This document shows positions 1-12,400 of a stretch of DNA of 64,000 nt, one piece after another (the stretch's first letter is position 1; every line of letters starts with the position of its first letter). The stretch covers positions 6,824,001 to 6,888,000 of the forward strand of contig JAJNNQ010000137.1 in assembly GCA_027886175.1 (NCBI GenBank). The letters run 5' to 3'. The position numbers and the translations under genes are program-made. This DNA is from Phylloscopus collybita (taxonomy: Eukaryota > Chordata > Aves > Passeriformes > Phylloscopidae). The notes beneath the pieces were generated by a model. That model searched no databases, was not told the origin of the DNA, and worked only from the letters and a program-made list of their open reading frames with translations.

Positions 1-2624
1 TCTAAGTAATGCAGTTAGGACTGGGATTCTTACTGCCAAAACAGCCTCAAATGAATTAGGGGTCCAGAAAAGAAAAATGTGGCAGAATACACATAAATGT
101 CTTTAGGCTTTTGGGGATTTAGGAATAATTGAAAGCCTGGCTCAAATTTTCAGCTGAAAATCACTGATACAAGTAATTTCAAAGGAGATTAAAGAGGAAT
201 GTGCTCATGTTGGAGAGAAGTGTAGAGCTGGGCATTAGGTCTGGATGAGTGATGTGGCAGCCCTGCTGACACAAGGGTCTGCTGCTTCCTCATGGTCTGG
301 GGTGATAGGAGCACAGAGGGGCAGCAGGGATATTTGGGAAATAATTACAAATAATGAGCGTGGTAAAAGAGGAGGAAGGGCTAGAAGCCCAAAACTAACA
401 AGAAATGGGAACTTCTCCTTTTCAAAGCCTGAATTAGAAGTGACTGATAAGCAGCCCTTGAAAGCTCTGGAATAGTCTCAAAAGTGTTGAAAGCATAGTC
501 CCTGAGTGTGCTAATGCTATGGATGCCAGACATGGGAAACAGCCACGCAGGGAGAATACCATGTCTCTGCATCTGCTGTCTTTTGGGGTGACATTTCTTG
601 GTGTAGCAGGGAAGTGAAAATGTTGACTCATTTTCATTGAGATTAGTCTGGGGAAAATCACACTAGTGCTCAGTGAGGTTGGGTTTCCTTCTTACCTCTG
701 TCTGTAGTAGTTCTTTCCTTAAAGGAGGCTTTTATTTGTGAGGGAGGTTGAGGTTTTTTAAAATAAATACGCAGCTAATCCCTATTGTACATGTAAATAT
801 AGACAGCACAGAGGTCTGTAAAGATTATGGATGCCCCTTTTGGAAAGCAGTATCTTTTAATAGCATTGTGTGCAGCTAATCTGCTTAAGCAAAGTTATCA
901 GTGGGACAGAAAGTCCATGTTCAGAGAAGAGGTAAGTGTCAGACCTCTTCAGAGTTGTTGGTTAGTAATATTGGCCAGGTAGCATAGAAGATTTTTTTTT
1001 AAATTCTTTTTTTTTATTTGGCTCAGTGATGTCTGTGGCTGGAAAACAACAGGAGTAGAGCAAGCTGTTTAATTGCAGGAGCCTTTTGCTGTTGTGTTTC
1101 ATAACAGATAGGGTAAATGCTCTTTGCTCCTGGGCTTCATCCAGTGTTTTCTGTCCAGACTGAGTGTTCAGTGCATTGGGAACTGGTTGTAAGGACTTGT
1201 GCCCCCTCTGCTCTTCAGTTCTAATTAAGTGGAAGGAGTCCAAGGCATCTCCTATCTATGTGAAAGCAGGATGAAGAAATTGGTGCAGAAAAATAGGAAA
1301 GGCACTGAAGAGGGTGCTGCTCTTTGTCATGGAGAAAACTCATAGCCATGAGGGTTGTCTGGAAGAAAGCTCTCCAGTCAGTGGAGAAGAAAACAGTACT
1401 TGCAGAGTTTCAGAAATTACCTGAAATAGGAATTTACCTTAAGACAGAGTATCTGTGCCCTGGAAATCCCTGTGTCAGTCAACTGTTGTGGAGGACTGTG
1501 AGACATCTAGCTCAGATGTAGAGGTCTGGAAACCTCTGACATTGCATGCACTGGGCCTGGGGAGCTGGGCAAGGGGGGCCACTTGGTACCACTTAAAGTG
1601 AAGACAGGAGTTGCATGAGATGGGGGCAGTGGAGCTGCAGGGGACACAGGATGGGACACACCTTGCTGAGGTGTTGCTCAGCCAGCTCCTGGTGGGCTGG
1701 GAGCTGGGGAAGGGCAGCAGGGCAGGAGGTGTGGGTGACCCAGGGAGCCAGGAGGTCTCTGCTGGAGCTTTGCACAGGATGTGTGTGAGGGTGCCAGGCC
1801 CACACCATCGATCCCATATTGATGGGTTTTGAGCATAGGATGCTGGAAAAATTCTGTTGTGTTTTCCTCCCCCTGGCAGAGCTGTGACCAGTGCACCACC
1901 TCTTTGATGTCATGTGCATTGCTGGGCTTCTTTTTTGTGCAGGGTGTCCTTCAAAAAGGGCACGTGTAGGTCAGAGAGTTTCTCATTACAGCTTTGCATG
2001 GTACTGCTGATGTGATTTCACTAATTCTCCAAGAACAATAAAGCAGAATTCAGCACAGGGTAAAGCAAACGCAGATGACTATTTTTGGTAGCATTTTTTA
2101 GGTTACTGTTGACCTTTCATTTTGAAATTTAATGCTGAGGACTACACATTGATCCTGAGCAGTTTCTTGGAACAGCATTAATTTTCCATTTAGAAAATTG
2201 CATTTTTTCCGAGTTTAACCCTATGTGGGATGTTGTTATTTTTTCCTGAAAGACACTTTCAAATGGAAACTTCCTCTTTGGGTGTGAAATTCAATTTGGT
2301 TTTGCCAAACCCTAGGAATTATGATCAATAAAATAGGAAATGCAATGGGAAATTATAACTGAACTGAGGGAGGGACATATTTTAAAGATGAAGGCCAAGT
2401 GCAGAAAAGTAATAAAACAGAGTCAGAATTGCAGTTAAAATTAAAACAGGCCTGTGGCCAAATGTAAAGACACTGCATGAGTGGATGGCAGTGGGGAAAA
2501 ACATTGAAAGCAAAGCCAGAGTAGTAGCTGGCAACAGAGAGCATCTGGCAATGGATATGCCATGAAATTCATTTCAGAGAACTGGTGGGTGAAGAAATTT
2601 TTCTGTCATGGGAAGTAGACAATC

Positions 2625-2668
2625 TTTAATGTTCCTTTCAATATAAGCCATTCTATGATTCTGTGAGG
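2625..2668 (+). mobile_element. CR1 LINE 3' tail fragment
   Basis: A short segment ends in the CR1 tail words cattctatgattctgtga, preceded by a degenerate form of the usual aatctttaatgttcc stretch. Only the last 40-odd bases of the element are recognisable, in plus orientation. Confidence 0.6.
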
Positions 2669-3138
2669 AAATCCCAAGGTAATGGCATTTTCCTATGAGA
2701 AACAAAGGTGTTGTAAGCGTCCCCTGGTGCTGAGGTGGCTCCATGGTCAGCCTGCTATATTTGGAAGTTCAGATTCCTGAGGCAGATTAGAAGTGCTGAG
2801 CCCTGTGAGCAGCATTAATGGGCATTTTCCAGTAGACATTCCTGCAGACATGGTGTGTGATGGAAGGTGTGGGTGCTGCAGCCAGGGTGTGCTCCCAGCT
2901 CCTAGGGATGGACCTGAGCTAGGCTGGGGGCTGAGGACATCAGCGTGGCTGCTGAACCAGTTTGAGGTGCTGGATCATCCAGCTAAACCACCAGTTCTTG
3001 CAGTTACATTCACCCACCATAAATAGCCACACTGGTTAATTTAAAGCTGAAGTTGTGAGCTGCTGCCCTGCCTGTGATGCAGCACAAATGTATTCTGGTT
3101 ATAAAAGATGGACACAGCTGGGCCCCCAGTGTTTGTTT

Positions 3139-3300
3139 CATAGAATTGTTGAATCACAGAATGGTTTGTGTTGGAAAGGTAAATTAAAGATCTCATGCCA
3201 AACCCTGTGCCATGCATGGGCAGGGACATCTTCCACCCTCCCGGGCTGCTCAAAGCCCCGTCCAACCTGGCCTCAAACACTTCCATGGATGAGGTACCTG
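3139..3300 (-). mobile_element. CR1 LINE 3' fragment
   Basis: Read on the minus strand this is a CR1 3' end. On the plus strand it shows gaatcacagaatggtttg, then the ttaaagatctcatgccaa and ccatgcatgggcagggaca words, then gctcaaagccccgtccaacc. It is 5'-truncated and diverged, as most avian CR1 copies are. Confidence 0.85.
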
Positions 3301-3341
3301 TAGTTTCTCTGGACAATTTTTTTTTTCAGATTCTTTGCAGG

Positions 3342-3412
3342 AAGGTTGGAGCTACACAATCTTTAATGTTCCAACCTAGACCGTTCTGTGATTCTGTGGT
3401 TTTCTGATTCTG
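3342..3412 (+). mobile_element. CR1 LINE 3' tail, opposite orientation to its neighbour
   Basis: A plus-strand CR1 tail (aatctttaatgttccaacc, then gttctgtgattctgtgg) lies about 40 bases beyond the minus-strand fragment at 3139-3300. The two may form a head-to-head pair or be the remains of a rearranged copy. Confidence 0.65.
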
Positions 3413-6353
3413 AGAGTTGCATTGGTAGCTGGCAGAGATTTTTGATGCTATGCATGTGTGTGTGACCAAAGGCAAAAGTTAATTTGAAGACTCCTCAACA
3501 CAGTCACTAATCAGATAAACAGCCGTGTCCATAGAGATGTTTTCAGACATAAAGCTGAGTTGAAAGTCAGATAGAAAACAAACAAACAAAAAACCCCACT
3601 CCAAGCACTCTTCCACAAGGGAACTGTGCATAGTACAGGGGAAAGAAATGGAAAGAGACCACCCAGAACTCTTGTTCTGCTGTGCAACATTTCTGAGTCT
3701 TGTGACTCCTCTGTGGACACAGCTGCACACAGGGATGGGGTGATCAGAGGGAATCACTTGTGTTGGGAACATCTCTCTAGAAGGCGACTGGTTAAAGCTG
3801 GAGAGGTTTCCATGGAGGGATGGAAACTTGACTCACCTGCTTGAACATGGAAGGAGAGCAGAAGCCTTTTTTACTCTGTATAGTTTTTGTTAGTGTTCTG
3901 AATTTTGAATCCCTGTTGATAGTTGATAGTTATCCAGCCATTAGAGGGACTGTTTCTGCACTGCATGATGTGACCCTCACAGCTGCCCCACTTCTGGGAC
4001 CTGCTTTGGCTGCAGAGGGATTCCATTGCTGGCTCAACATCACTGAAGTATGCTTTGAGAGGGTGGCTATGGGAGCAACCTGGATTGTTGAGACCAGACC
4101 GCTCTTTGTATTTTTTTAATCTGATATTAAATAGAAAATGGATCTGAAAGTGAGTCAGAGCACTTCAATATCCTTTTCTTTACTTCACTCCAGTCTTGCA
4201 CATTTAATTTAATAGATACATTTTTTTCTTATGTCATATGAACTAGGAGATGAATCTATTACATTTGTGTATTATGGTTGCCTTATAGGCAGATTTCATA
4301 CTGAGATGATTCAGGACTATTTTTTTAAAGTATTCCTGAAAGATTGCATAATGAGATGAAAGGGAGAAAATACATATTATAATTGAGCATATTTGTAGAG
4401 TTGGCAGTGTGTTATATCATATTTCATGTGTTGATCTGTGTTTGGTTTTTTTGAGACAAATAGTTTTCCTTTCCACTGTGCTGTGAGTTAGGTTTCTAAA
4501 CCAGTGATTGAGCTACAGAGATAATTATTCAGCCATGAAAATATGAATTCCAGAGAAATCAGATTATTATTTGCACCTGGATACAAAATAGAAAAGGCTT
4601 TAATGATGTTTAAGGTAGAACTTTATTAACATCTAAATATCTCTGGAGAGCTATGGTAACAGTAGAAGTATTAAACTCAGTATTGTTTGTTTTTCTGCAA
4701 GTAAATGGGTAGAATTGCAAGTCTTCATGTGAGTCAGCTGAATATTTGCAGGAATTAACTAATCTATGTCAGGACCAGCATGGATCAACTCTTATCCACC
4801 TGATCCCCCTTCTGCCCCATCACGTACAATGTCAGTTGCCAGGAAAAGAACAGGAGAAGCCTGCCCCCCAAATAATCCCTGTGTGCACAGAGTAGCTCCT
4901 CAAAGGGGAGCAGAGTGAGGGCCTGGTGTCTGCAGTCATGGCAGGAAGGCAGATTTCTGCTGCCTCTTGGCTGGGGTTTGCTGCAGTGAGATTGAGCTGC
5001 ACCAACTAAAGAGCTCTTGTGCCTTGGGTACAGACACGACCACTGCCTTCCCTCCTTGGCTCATGGCCAGTCCTGCCTGGGGACAGAAAAATTGAAAGGA
5101 GCCCACCAGACTTTATGGATCACCACACCAGGCTGCCCCAAAGCTTCTTAAACATCGAGCCCCTGGCTGAATTTTCCTTGGTACCATGCTTTTTGGTGGT
5201 ACTTCTATGGGCCAGGAAGGGATGTGCAGTGTTGCAGGTGGGCTTCCCCGAGGAAATGGAGAAGACTCCATCCAAATTAAGTGGCTAGTTCCCCTCTGTA
5301 GCCAGTGCTTTTAGGATGTGTTATCTCCTTGTCCCCTCTGCAACAGGTGTCTAAAATAGGCACATGACCAATGTTTTACCTTGATTAACTGCAGAGGGAG
5401 CTGGAGGTGTCTTTGCCTTTATGGAACCTTACGGAGCTTGCCCCATGGCATGTCATTTGAACATGGGTCTGTTCCCTCTGAAGAAGGTTATTCACCATTT
5501 CTGCCAGCTCCACCCAAACTGGTTGAAAAATTAGATGTTGCTGAGGTTTATTGTAAGCATAAACTTTTGGGCTATGAATTTGAAAACGGAGCTATAAACA
5601 CAAAACTGAAAATGTAATTAAATGTGAGTCTAGATTTTATGTGGGGTCTGAGTCAATACTGTTAATATGACAAATAGCTAATATTCTTTCCTTGCTAATG
5701 CTGGGAAGTTTCTTGCTCTTTTTCACTGAGTCCACCATGGGTTATCTCAGCCACAGAGACCATGGGACTGATATCCCCTCACACCATCCTTCTGCCTTGA
5801 GGTAATCCTCAGAGCTGACCCTGGGTGACATTTTTAGAGGTATCCCAATACTGGGTTTATCTGCCCTAATTTGCCTGGGATTCTTCTGAAACTTTCAAAG
5901 AGGGAAAGGCACTTGCAGAAGGAATCATTCCATCCATTTTACACATCCAGCCTATCATGGGATGAGTTGTGCTCTGAGCATGGCTTGTTCCATTGATCAA
6001 AGAGGAAGCCTCGCTGGCTGCTGTAGATCAGATGCTGTGGTGGACAGAAATTTTTGGTCAATCCTGCTCTTAGAGACTGGGAAAAAAAAATTCTAGTGGA
6101 ATCTGTGTCCTGTCTATCAAGTGCTTTTGCAAATCCCACCTCCTGCCCTAGCACTTGTGCTGCATGGCATCTGATGAGGGCTGTGCTTGCTCTGTGATGA
6201 CACACAGCAATCATCAAAGCTGCACAGTGTGTTTCACGCCAGCTACTTCCTTTCTGGTTTAATTACAGCTGAGCTTGCTAATCCCAGTCTTGATTAATGA
6301 GCTTAATATGCAAATGTTATGATGAAACTGAAACTCTTTGTAATTGCTTGCAG

Positions 6354-6474
6354 ACAGATTACCACTTCGAGTACACAGAGTGCGACAGCAGTGGCTCCAG
6401 ATGGAGGGTGGCTGTCCCGAATCCGTCAGTGGAGTGCTCTGGACTACCTGACCCCGTGAGAGGGAAGGAATGCA
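6354..6474 (+). CDS. ELAPOR2: ELAPOR2 exon 2
   Basis: This exon encodes residues 1-40 of the portion in the window: [20 protein letters not shown], then the [15 protein letters not shown] segment of the N-terminal cysteine-rich module that is shared with ELAPOR1 ([16 protein letters not shown]). The acceptor is ttgcttgcag and the donor gtacgt. It starts in phase 0 and ends one base into a codon (A), which joins CT of the next exon to give Thr. Confidence 0.95.
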
Positions 6475-9400
6475 GTACGTTGCCACTTTTCATTTTACAG
6501 ACTGTTACTGGCTTTTTGTGCAGTTTACATTTGTGGGCCTTCCTAGATCTGTCACTGATGTCCTGAGTTCCCCTGAGTTGTCCTTCCCCTCCAGCCCAAT
6601 TCTCTGTCTCCTGTAGATGTGGAGCAGGGATTGTCTTTGCAGTGTATCTGTGCAAGTCACTCTCTGCTACAGGTACCCTTTTATGCTGATTCACAGACAG
6701 GCACATCTATGACAGCACCCACCCCCTGAAGAGATGTGGTTGCTTGTCTTGCCCTGCTCTCCAGTTCTGCAGCTCTCCTGTTCATTTATAGCTGTATTGG
6801 CCAAAACAGTGACCAGCATTGGTCAAACTATATTTGCATAGTGTCTACATTCTCATTACTTTCTTTATTTAGCTAATTCATAAGCTGAATGCATAAGGAA
6901 TGGTAAATGTCTTATTTGCCTGAGTTATTTTTATGATGAAGCTCCTGCATTTTATTTATTTATGTGTTTATTTTTTAACAACTTGGAGTGTTTTCATATC
7001 ACTTGGTTCTGCATTTTTTTTTAATGTCGAAACACTTCTTTGCATCTGGGGATATAAACGAACTGCTCCTCTGCAAACACATCCCTCACTGTTTTGTAGC
7101 TTCCCAGCTCTTTCCCATCACATTTCCTTGCTCCAGCAATTCTCTTCACAAAAGATCCTAGCAGTAATTTATACCAGGGGGTATAAATTATTGTATCTGA
7201 CAAACAGGATGAACAATGGCAACGTCTTTTCAGTTTTATTGCAGCAGATGTCAGATTTACTCACTTCTGACTCTCCTCCTCTAAAGGTTTCTTTTCATTT
7301 CTCTGTGTTCCAGTGTGAGGTACATAAATGTTTTCTGTAGCAGTGTTGATCACTGGAAGGTTTCTGACTGCTTGCAAGCATCATTTGAAAATGTGTCATT
7401 CCTGGTATTTGGATTTGGTTTCCAAGGTTTTAGATGTGGAATCTCTGTATATCCTTAGGATGTTCTTTTTCAATTACAGAAATATGGACCTGAGAAGCAC
7501 CTCAGGTGACACCATAATTCATCCTCCAGCCCAAATAGCTGTAGTGGAAATGACTGTCATTCATGGCTGGACTGTTTCAGGCACCTCTTGTGATGAAGAG
7601 CCCAGAAGCTCTCCAGACATTTGCTCATATATTTAGTTCTTTTTGTTTTCCGTCCTGTTAAGGATTTTTCTGCTGTTGATTCTCCCTTGTTATACTTGAA
7701 GCCCATCGCTTTTTGCTGCCTGCACTATAAAGGAGCAGATAGTTTTATTTCTTCTGCTGCACCACCACTTCTGGTATACCCTGGAGGACATAGGTATAAC
7801 TCATTTTTTCTGCCGTACATTATTTCTTCTTAAATCTTGTGATAAATGGTTTAAGTCCAGTAACATTACAGTATCCTCAACTTTCTGCTACAGAGTTTGA
7901 CAAATGGTTCACTTCCCTCTTCATCTTGTATTGTTTGTGCCTCTTTCTGGTCTTAAAACAATTCCAATGAGAATTCAGTTGGTTTATAACAATAGATGAA
8001 TCTGGCTTCTCAATATCTGGCCCCTGCTAGACAAGGTGAAAACTTTTCCCAGTAGATGGGCTCTGATATTATAGACCAAAATACAGGATTCTCTTAAATA
8101 CACTGGAAAACTCATCTCCTTGTTGTAGTGTTGCTGTTAAATCCCAGGGCAATTCAGCTGATTTGAGAAGCAATCAGGTATTTGACTTTTTTACTGAACC
8201 CCTCAGATCTCATCTCCCTGGGCTCTTGGAGTTCTATCTTTTTTTTTTTTCTGTCTGTAGTAAATTAACTGGCTTCAGGGGCTGTCTGGCTATGTTCTGA
8301 TGGCAAAAGTAATTTTAGGTTTTCTCATCTCTTAGTCTTTCACCTTTTGCTTAAAGAGCAACCAATCTTTGAGCCTGAAAACGTGAATCTGCCAACAGCA
8401 GTCAGTCACTGTAGGAATGTGTAGGGAACACCTTTCACATTCAGCTTGGTTAACATAGTGGTTTTTACTGTAAAATATTTTAACCAGCGTAGAGTTTGGC
8501 TGATAGTCCATTCTCCAGTGGGTGGGATAAATTGGGAGAGGCAGCTTTTGAAAAGTGACTGCCCTACAAATCTCTAGAGTTTGCATGTGGAGGTCTGTTG
8601 TTGATGGTGAGTTGTGTTGAAAATGCTGACAGATATCTCTTTACTGTCTTATTGTATTCTCTAAGCTGGTGGCTTCTATCTCATCTGACAATACAGCAGC
8701 TGTACCAAGGACATCTTACACTAAAAGCATGGATTTCTACAGCCTAAGGAAAACAAAAGGTTCTGTCTCTGAGGCTTCTACAACTTATGTTCTTAGTGGA
8801 TTGTGTGCAGAGTGAGATTTGTGCTGCAGGCTTGGCCAGGGACTGCACACAACTCACATTAATGGCTCCTCAAGATCCTTCCTTCTCTCTTAGGCCTGGT
8901 GCTGTTTTATCCCAAGGTCTATTGAGAAATGCCAGAATGCATATCCTCTGAGGTATGTCTTTCTGGACATTCTACAAATTTATTCAGATTCTCCTACATC
9001 TTGCAGGATGAGAGATTCTCCTACATCTCCTACACCTCTCCTACCCTATGCCAAGTCATAGGAACTGGGGCTCATTTTGGCATTTGGTAGAATCCTTGGG
9101 TCTGTCTCTCTTTGGTCCTTCAACCAATCAGGTTGAACCAACCCTGCAGAATCAGGGGCTACAGTAAAATCACTCTGGGCAGGAAAATTTCCAGCTTCCA
9201 GTTTCCTCCTTGCGGAGCTCTGTTATCTTCAGAAGTTTTGTTCAGCATCTATAAGTCCTGAGATACCCTGTGGCCAACTATGTCTCTGCTTTTAAGAGAG
9301 GGTTGCACTTGCATAGCAGTTGCAGTTGTAAAGCAGCATGAACTCTTAGGGCTTTTTTTTGTCTCTTTGAGGCTGGTGGAGCCCTCAATGGACACAATGG

Positions 9401-12400
9401 TATGGGGGAATCTGTATGAGAAAGTGAGTTTTTTTGGAACACGTCTGCCAAACACTGCAGTTGTTTTCATCTACTCAGAAATGCTGCCACTTGAGAATAT
9501 CTGCCACTGATCTTTACTGCTCCCTGAAAAGGGAAGTGATGTGCAGGCCATCATTAATTTTGAATCCTGAGAATACTGTGCCAGCCTCTCCTTCTTGCAA
9601 ATGCTCAGCAGTCGTTCTCTTTAAATTGTGCCTGAACCAGAAACTTGAAAGATGGTGTAACAATATGTTAAATGTCTCCTGCTCTGTAAATATGTCTAGA
9701 CTGTGGCCTCCAGTGGAGTGGAAAGACACTTGAGATTGCTAAGAATGTGTTAGCTCAGGTGCTTCTCATATCTGGAGCAATTGAACTGTGGCATCAGAGC
9801 TCAGTTGGTATCTTGAGATGTGCTCGTTTTCAGGATGTTGTGTTTTACTGCTTTTCATTTGAATGAAACCATTTAAAATTAGGTTGGATAACTCTGTGCT
9901 CTGCTGCATTTTGAAGCACACGGTGACCTGCAAATCACAGCTGACTTTGTCCTGCTGAGCACAGCCTCCACATTTCCTGAAGCTGCTGTAGGCTCCAAAA
10001 CCTGCCAGAATTCTATCCTGTTTTTGAGTCTTCAGAAACTTAATCAGCAAAGTTTACCTGCAGAGAAGACTGTGTCCCCTGAGAAAGTCCTGGGGTGCAT
10101 AGTAGAAAAAGGCTGTCATATTTTGACTGCTCTATGACCTGGTTACTAGAAGAAGGATTTTTATGTTTTTTTTTTTTTTTTTTTTCCTTTCCATGAGCAC
10201 AGAGCAACGCAATGATCCACCTTCCCCTCCTGCTACCCTGCTGCCCTCCACATCTCTCCCAAGTAGGTGGTAGGTGGGAAGGAAGGAGGAGACTCACATG
10301 AGAGATTTTTGTGGTGCTGTGGGAGGCCCTGCTATGCAGTGACCCAGATATGTGAGGGAAGCTGCAGTAGCAGCTCTGCAGTTGCAAGGCACTGGGACAA
10401 CTGTTCTGTATTTCACTCCCCTCTATTTTCTTCTGTTCTCCTCCTCTATGGGGCTGAAGTCACCACCACTTTCAGACCCAGCAGCCTGTGTTTTCCCACT
10501 CAGGGTGGTGTGGTACCTCAGTGGTCACCCCATGGGGCTGGGCTGAGTCTGGACAGGCCATGGCATGGCCACACCAGACTGCTTGGACACCTCTCCCAGG
10601 TTTCTGTCTGTTCAGAGCTGAGTCACGTTTTTGATGCTGCCACATCACGGTTGCAAGGGTTCCTGTGAAGAGATGCATTAAAAGTCCAGAAAGATTTTGT
10701 CTAGGGAAAAGGTAATATTTATTACTCCTAGAGCTACTCTGGCTCTCCTCTGCTTCCCTTTTCAGATGTCCCCTCTGGGCATCTTCCCAATACTGTTCTG
10801 GAGGTCGGGTACATACATGGAGGTGGGGGTGGCAGACAGAGAGCCTCCTTCAGCAGAATCCAGACCTCTGAATCACTCCTGACAACTGGGAATGTGCTTT
10901 ACTAATTTGATCTCCTTCATTTTTAATTACCACAGATCTCCCTCTGATCCCTTCATGAGTCTGATAGCAGGAAGGGAATTTAGCTGATAGGAATCACTGC
11001 CATCAGGGCAGCTGCTGGGCTTTTTGAATGGAAAATATTGATGGCAGTCTAAGGGAGCAGCTTGCTTTAGGGCTAAGCCCTTGCCTGTACCCCCTTATGG
11101 CTGGGATCTCTGGGAGCCCTTTGTTTTGGTGTGGGGCTGTAGGCAGTGTCTAATGGGGACTTTTTGGGATTTGGCAGTGGGAGCAGCACTTGGCATGGTG
11201 CTCCTACTGACACTGCACTGCAGTCTGTTTCTGTGGCCACCATCAGGCTCCTCTGCCAGGCTGACCATATGCTGCATGTTTTACACTCCAGAGACTGAAT
11301 TTGGAGCATGTCCTTCCTTCCTTCCTTCCTTCCTTCCTTCCTTCCTTCCTTCCTTCCTTCCTTCCTTCCTTCCTTCCTTCCTTCCTTCCTTCCTTCCTTC
11401 CTTCCTTCCTTCCTTCCTTCCTTCCTTCCTTCCTTCCTTCCTTCCTTCCTTCCTTCCTTCCTTCCTTCCTTCCTTCCTTCCTTCCTTCCTTCCTTCCTTC
11501 CTTCCTTCCTTCCTTCCTTCCTTCCTTCCTTCCTTCCTTCCTTCCTTCCTTCCTCCCTCCCTCCCTCCCTCCCTCCCTCCCTCCCTCCTTCCTCTCTCCC
11601 TCATATTATTTTAAAATATTAACTGTCTTATTCCACAGCATATTAGTTATTTTTTACTGTCCTAGGCAAGAATAGGTTGTACCTTATCTCATAAATATCT
11701 GCTCGTTTTGTAGTGCTGTGTGCATAATAAAGAAACTCCAGTAAAAATATTAGAGCATTTTTAAAAGAGTTGGATTTGTGGTGTTCAAGAGGAAGAAGTG
11801 CTGACAGGGTCATTATTGTAGTCAGCATCAAAATTCCAGTTGTAATCAGAAAGATTTCTTAAGAAAAGAGACAGAAAGTAACTGTTGATAATATAGAAGA
11901 ACTTGATCAGATTATTGGAACAGGATGCCCAGGGAGGTGGTGGAATCACCATCCCTGCAAGTGTTGAAAAACCATGTAGATGTGGCACTTGGGGACATGG
12001 TTTAGTGGTGGAGCTGGCAGTGGTTAATGGTTGGATTTGATGCATTTAGAGGTCTTTTCCAACCTTAATGATTCTGTGATTCTGTGGCTCTGCTTAGCAA
12101 AGTGCACCTTTACCTGGTGCCACTAAGGTGGGAGCAACTTTTTTGAAATCAGAAATGTGCTTCAGTTTTGAAGTGAGCTGTGTGAGCCTGCACCAAATGA
12201 CAAATTGGTGAAAAGCTCCATCGACTTCAGAAAATAGACTGTCCTTAATTACAATGGGCTTTACTGGAGTCTGAGAGCAAAAATTGACCTGATTTATTGC
12301 TACTGAGCAATAAATGTGTTTGTTGAGTGTATTCTAACTGGTGTAATCTGCTCCCAGGATACCACAGGAGGAGATACGGATCTTCCTGCTAATTGCAGAC

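Larger units (their letters stand above)
1..6353 (+). other. ELAPOR2: ELAPOR2 intron 1 (3' part)
   Basis: This is non-coding sequence ahead of the first recognisable exon. I found no GC-rich first exon, signal-peptide ORF or CpG island, so the promoter and exon 1 should lie before base 1. It holds CR1 tails near 2625-2668, 3139-3300 and 3342-3412. The small open frames here show no recognisable domain. The acceptor at 6352-6353 closes the intron. Confidence 0.8.

Noticed and set aside
1..6353. ELAPOR2 exon 1 or promoter inside the window
   Set aside because: No signal-peptide-like frame, CpG island or first-exon donor could be found here; it most likely lies before the window.
10267..10668. 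133-codon open frame in intron 2
   Set aside because: No domain, no homologue I recognise, a cysteine/serine-rich random look, and no matching splice sites; probably chance.
11081..11675. Long open frames on both strands (LPSF and GRKE repeats)
   Set aside because: They are translations of the TTCC microsatellite. A tetramer array without stops is open in every frame, so length is no evidence of coding.
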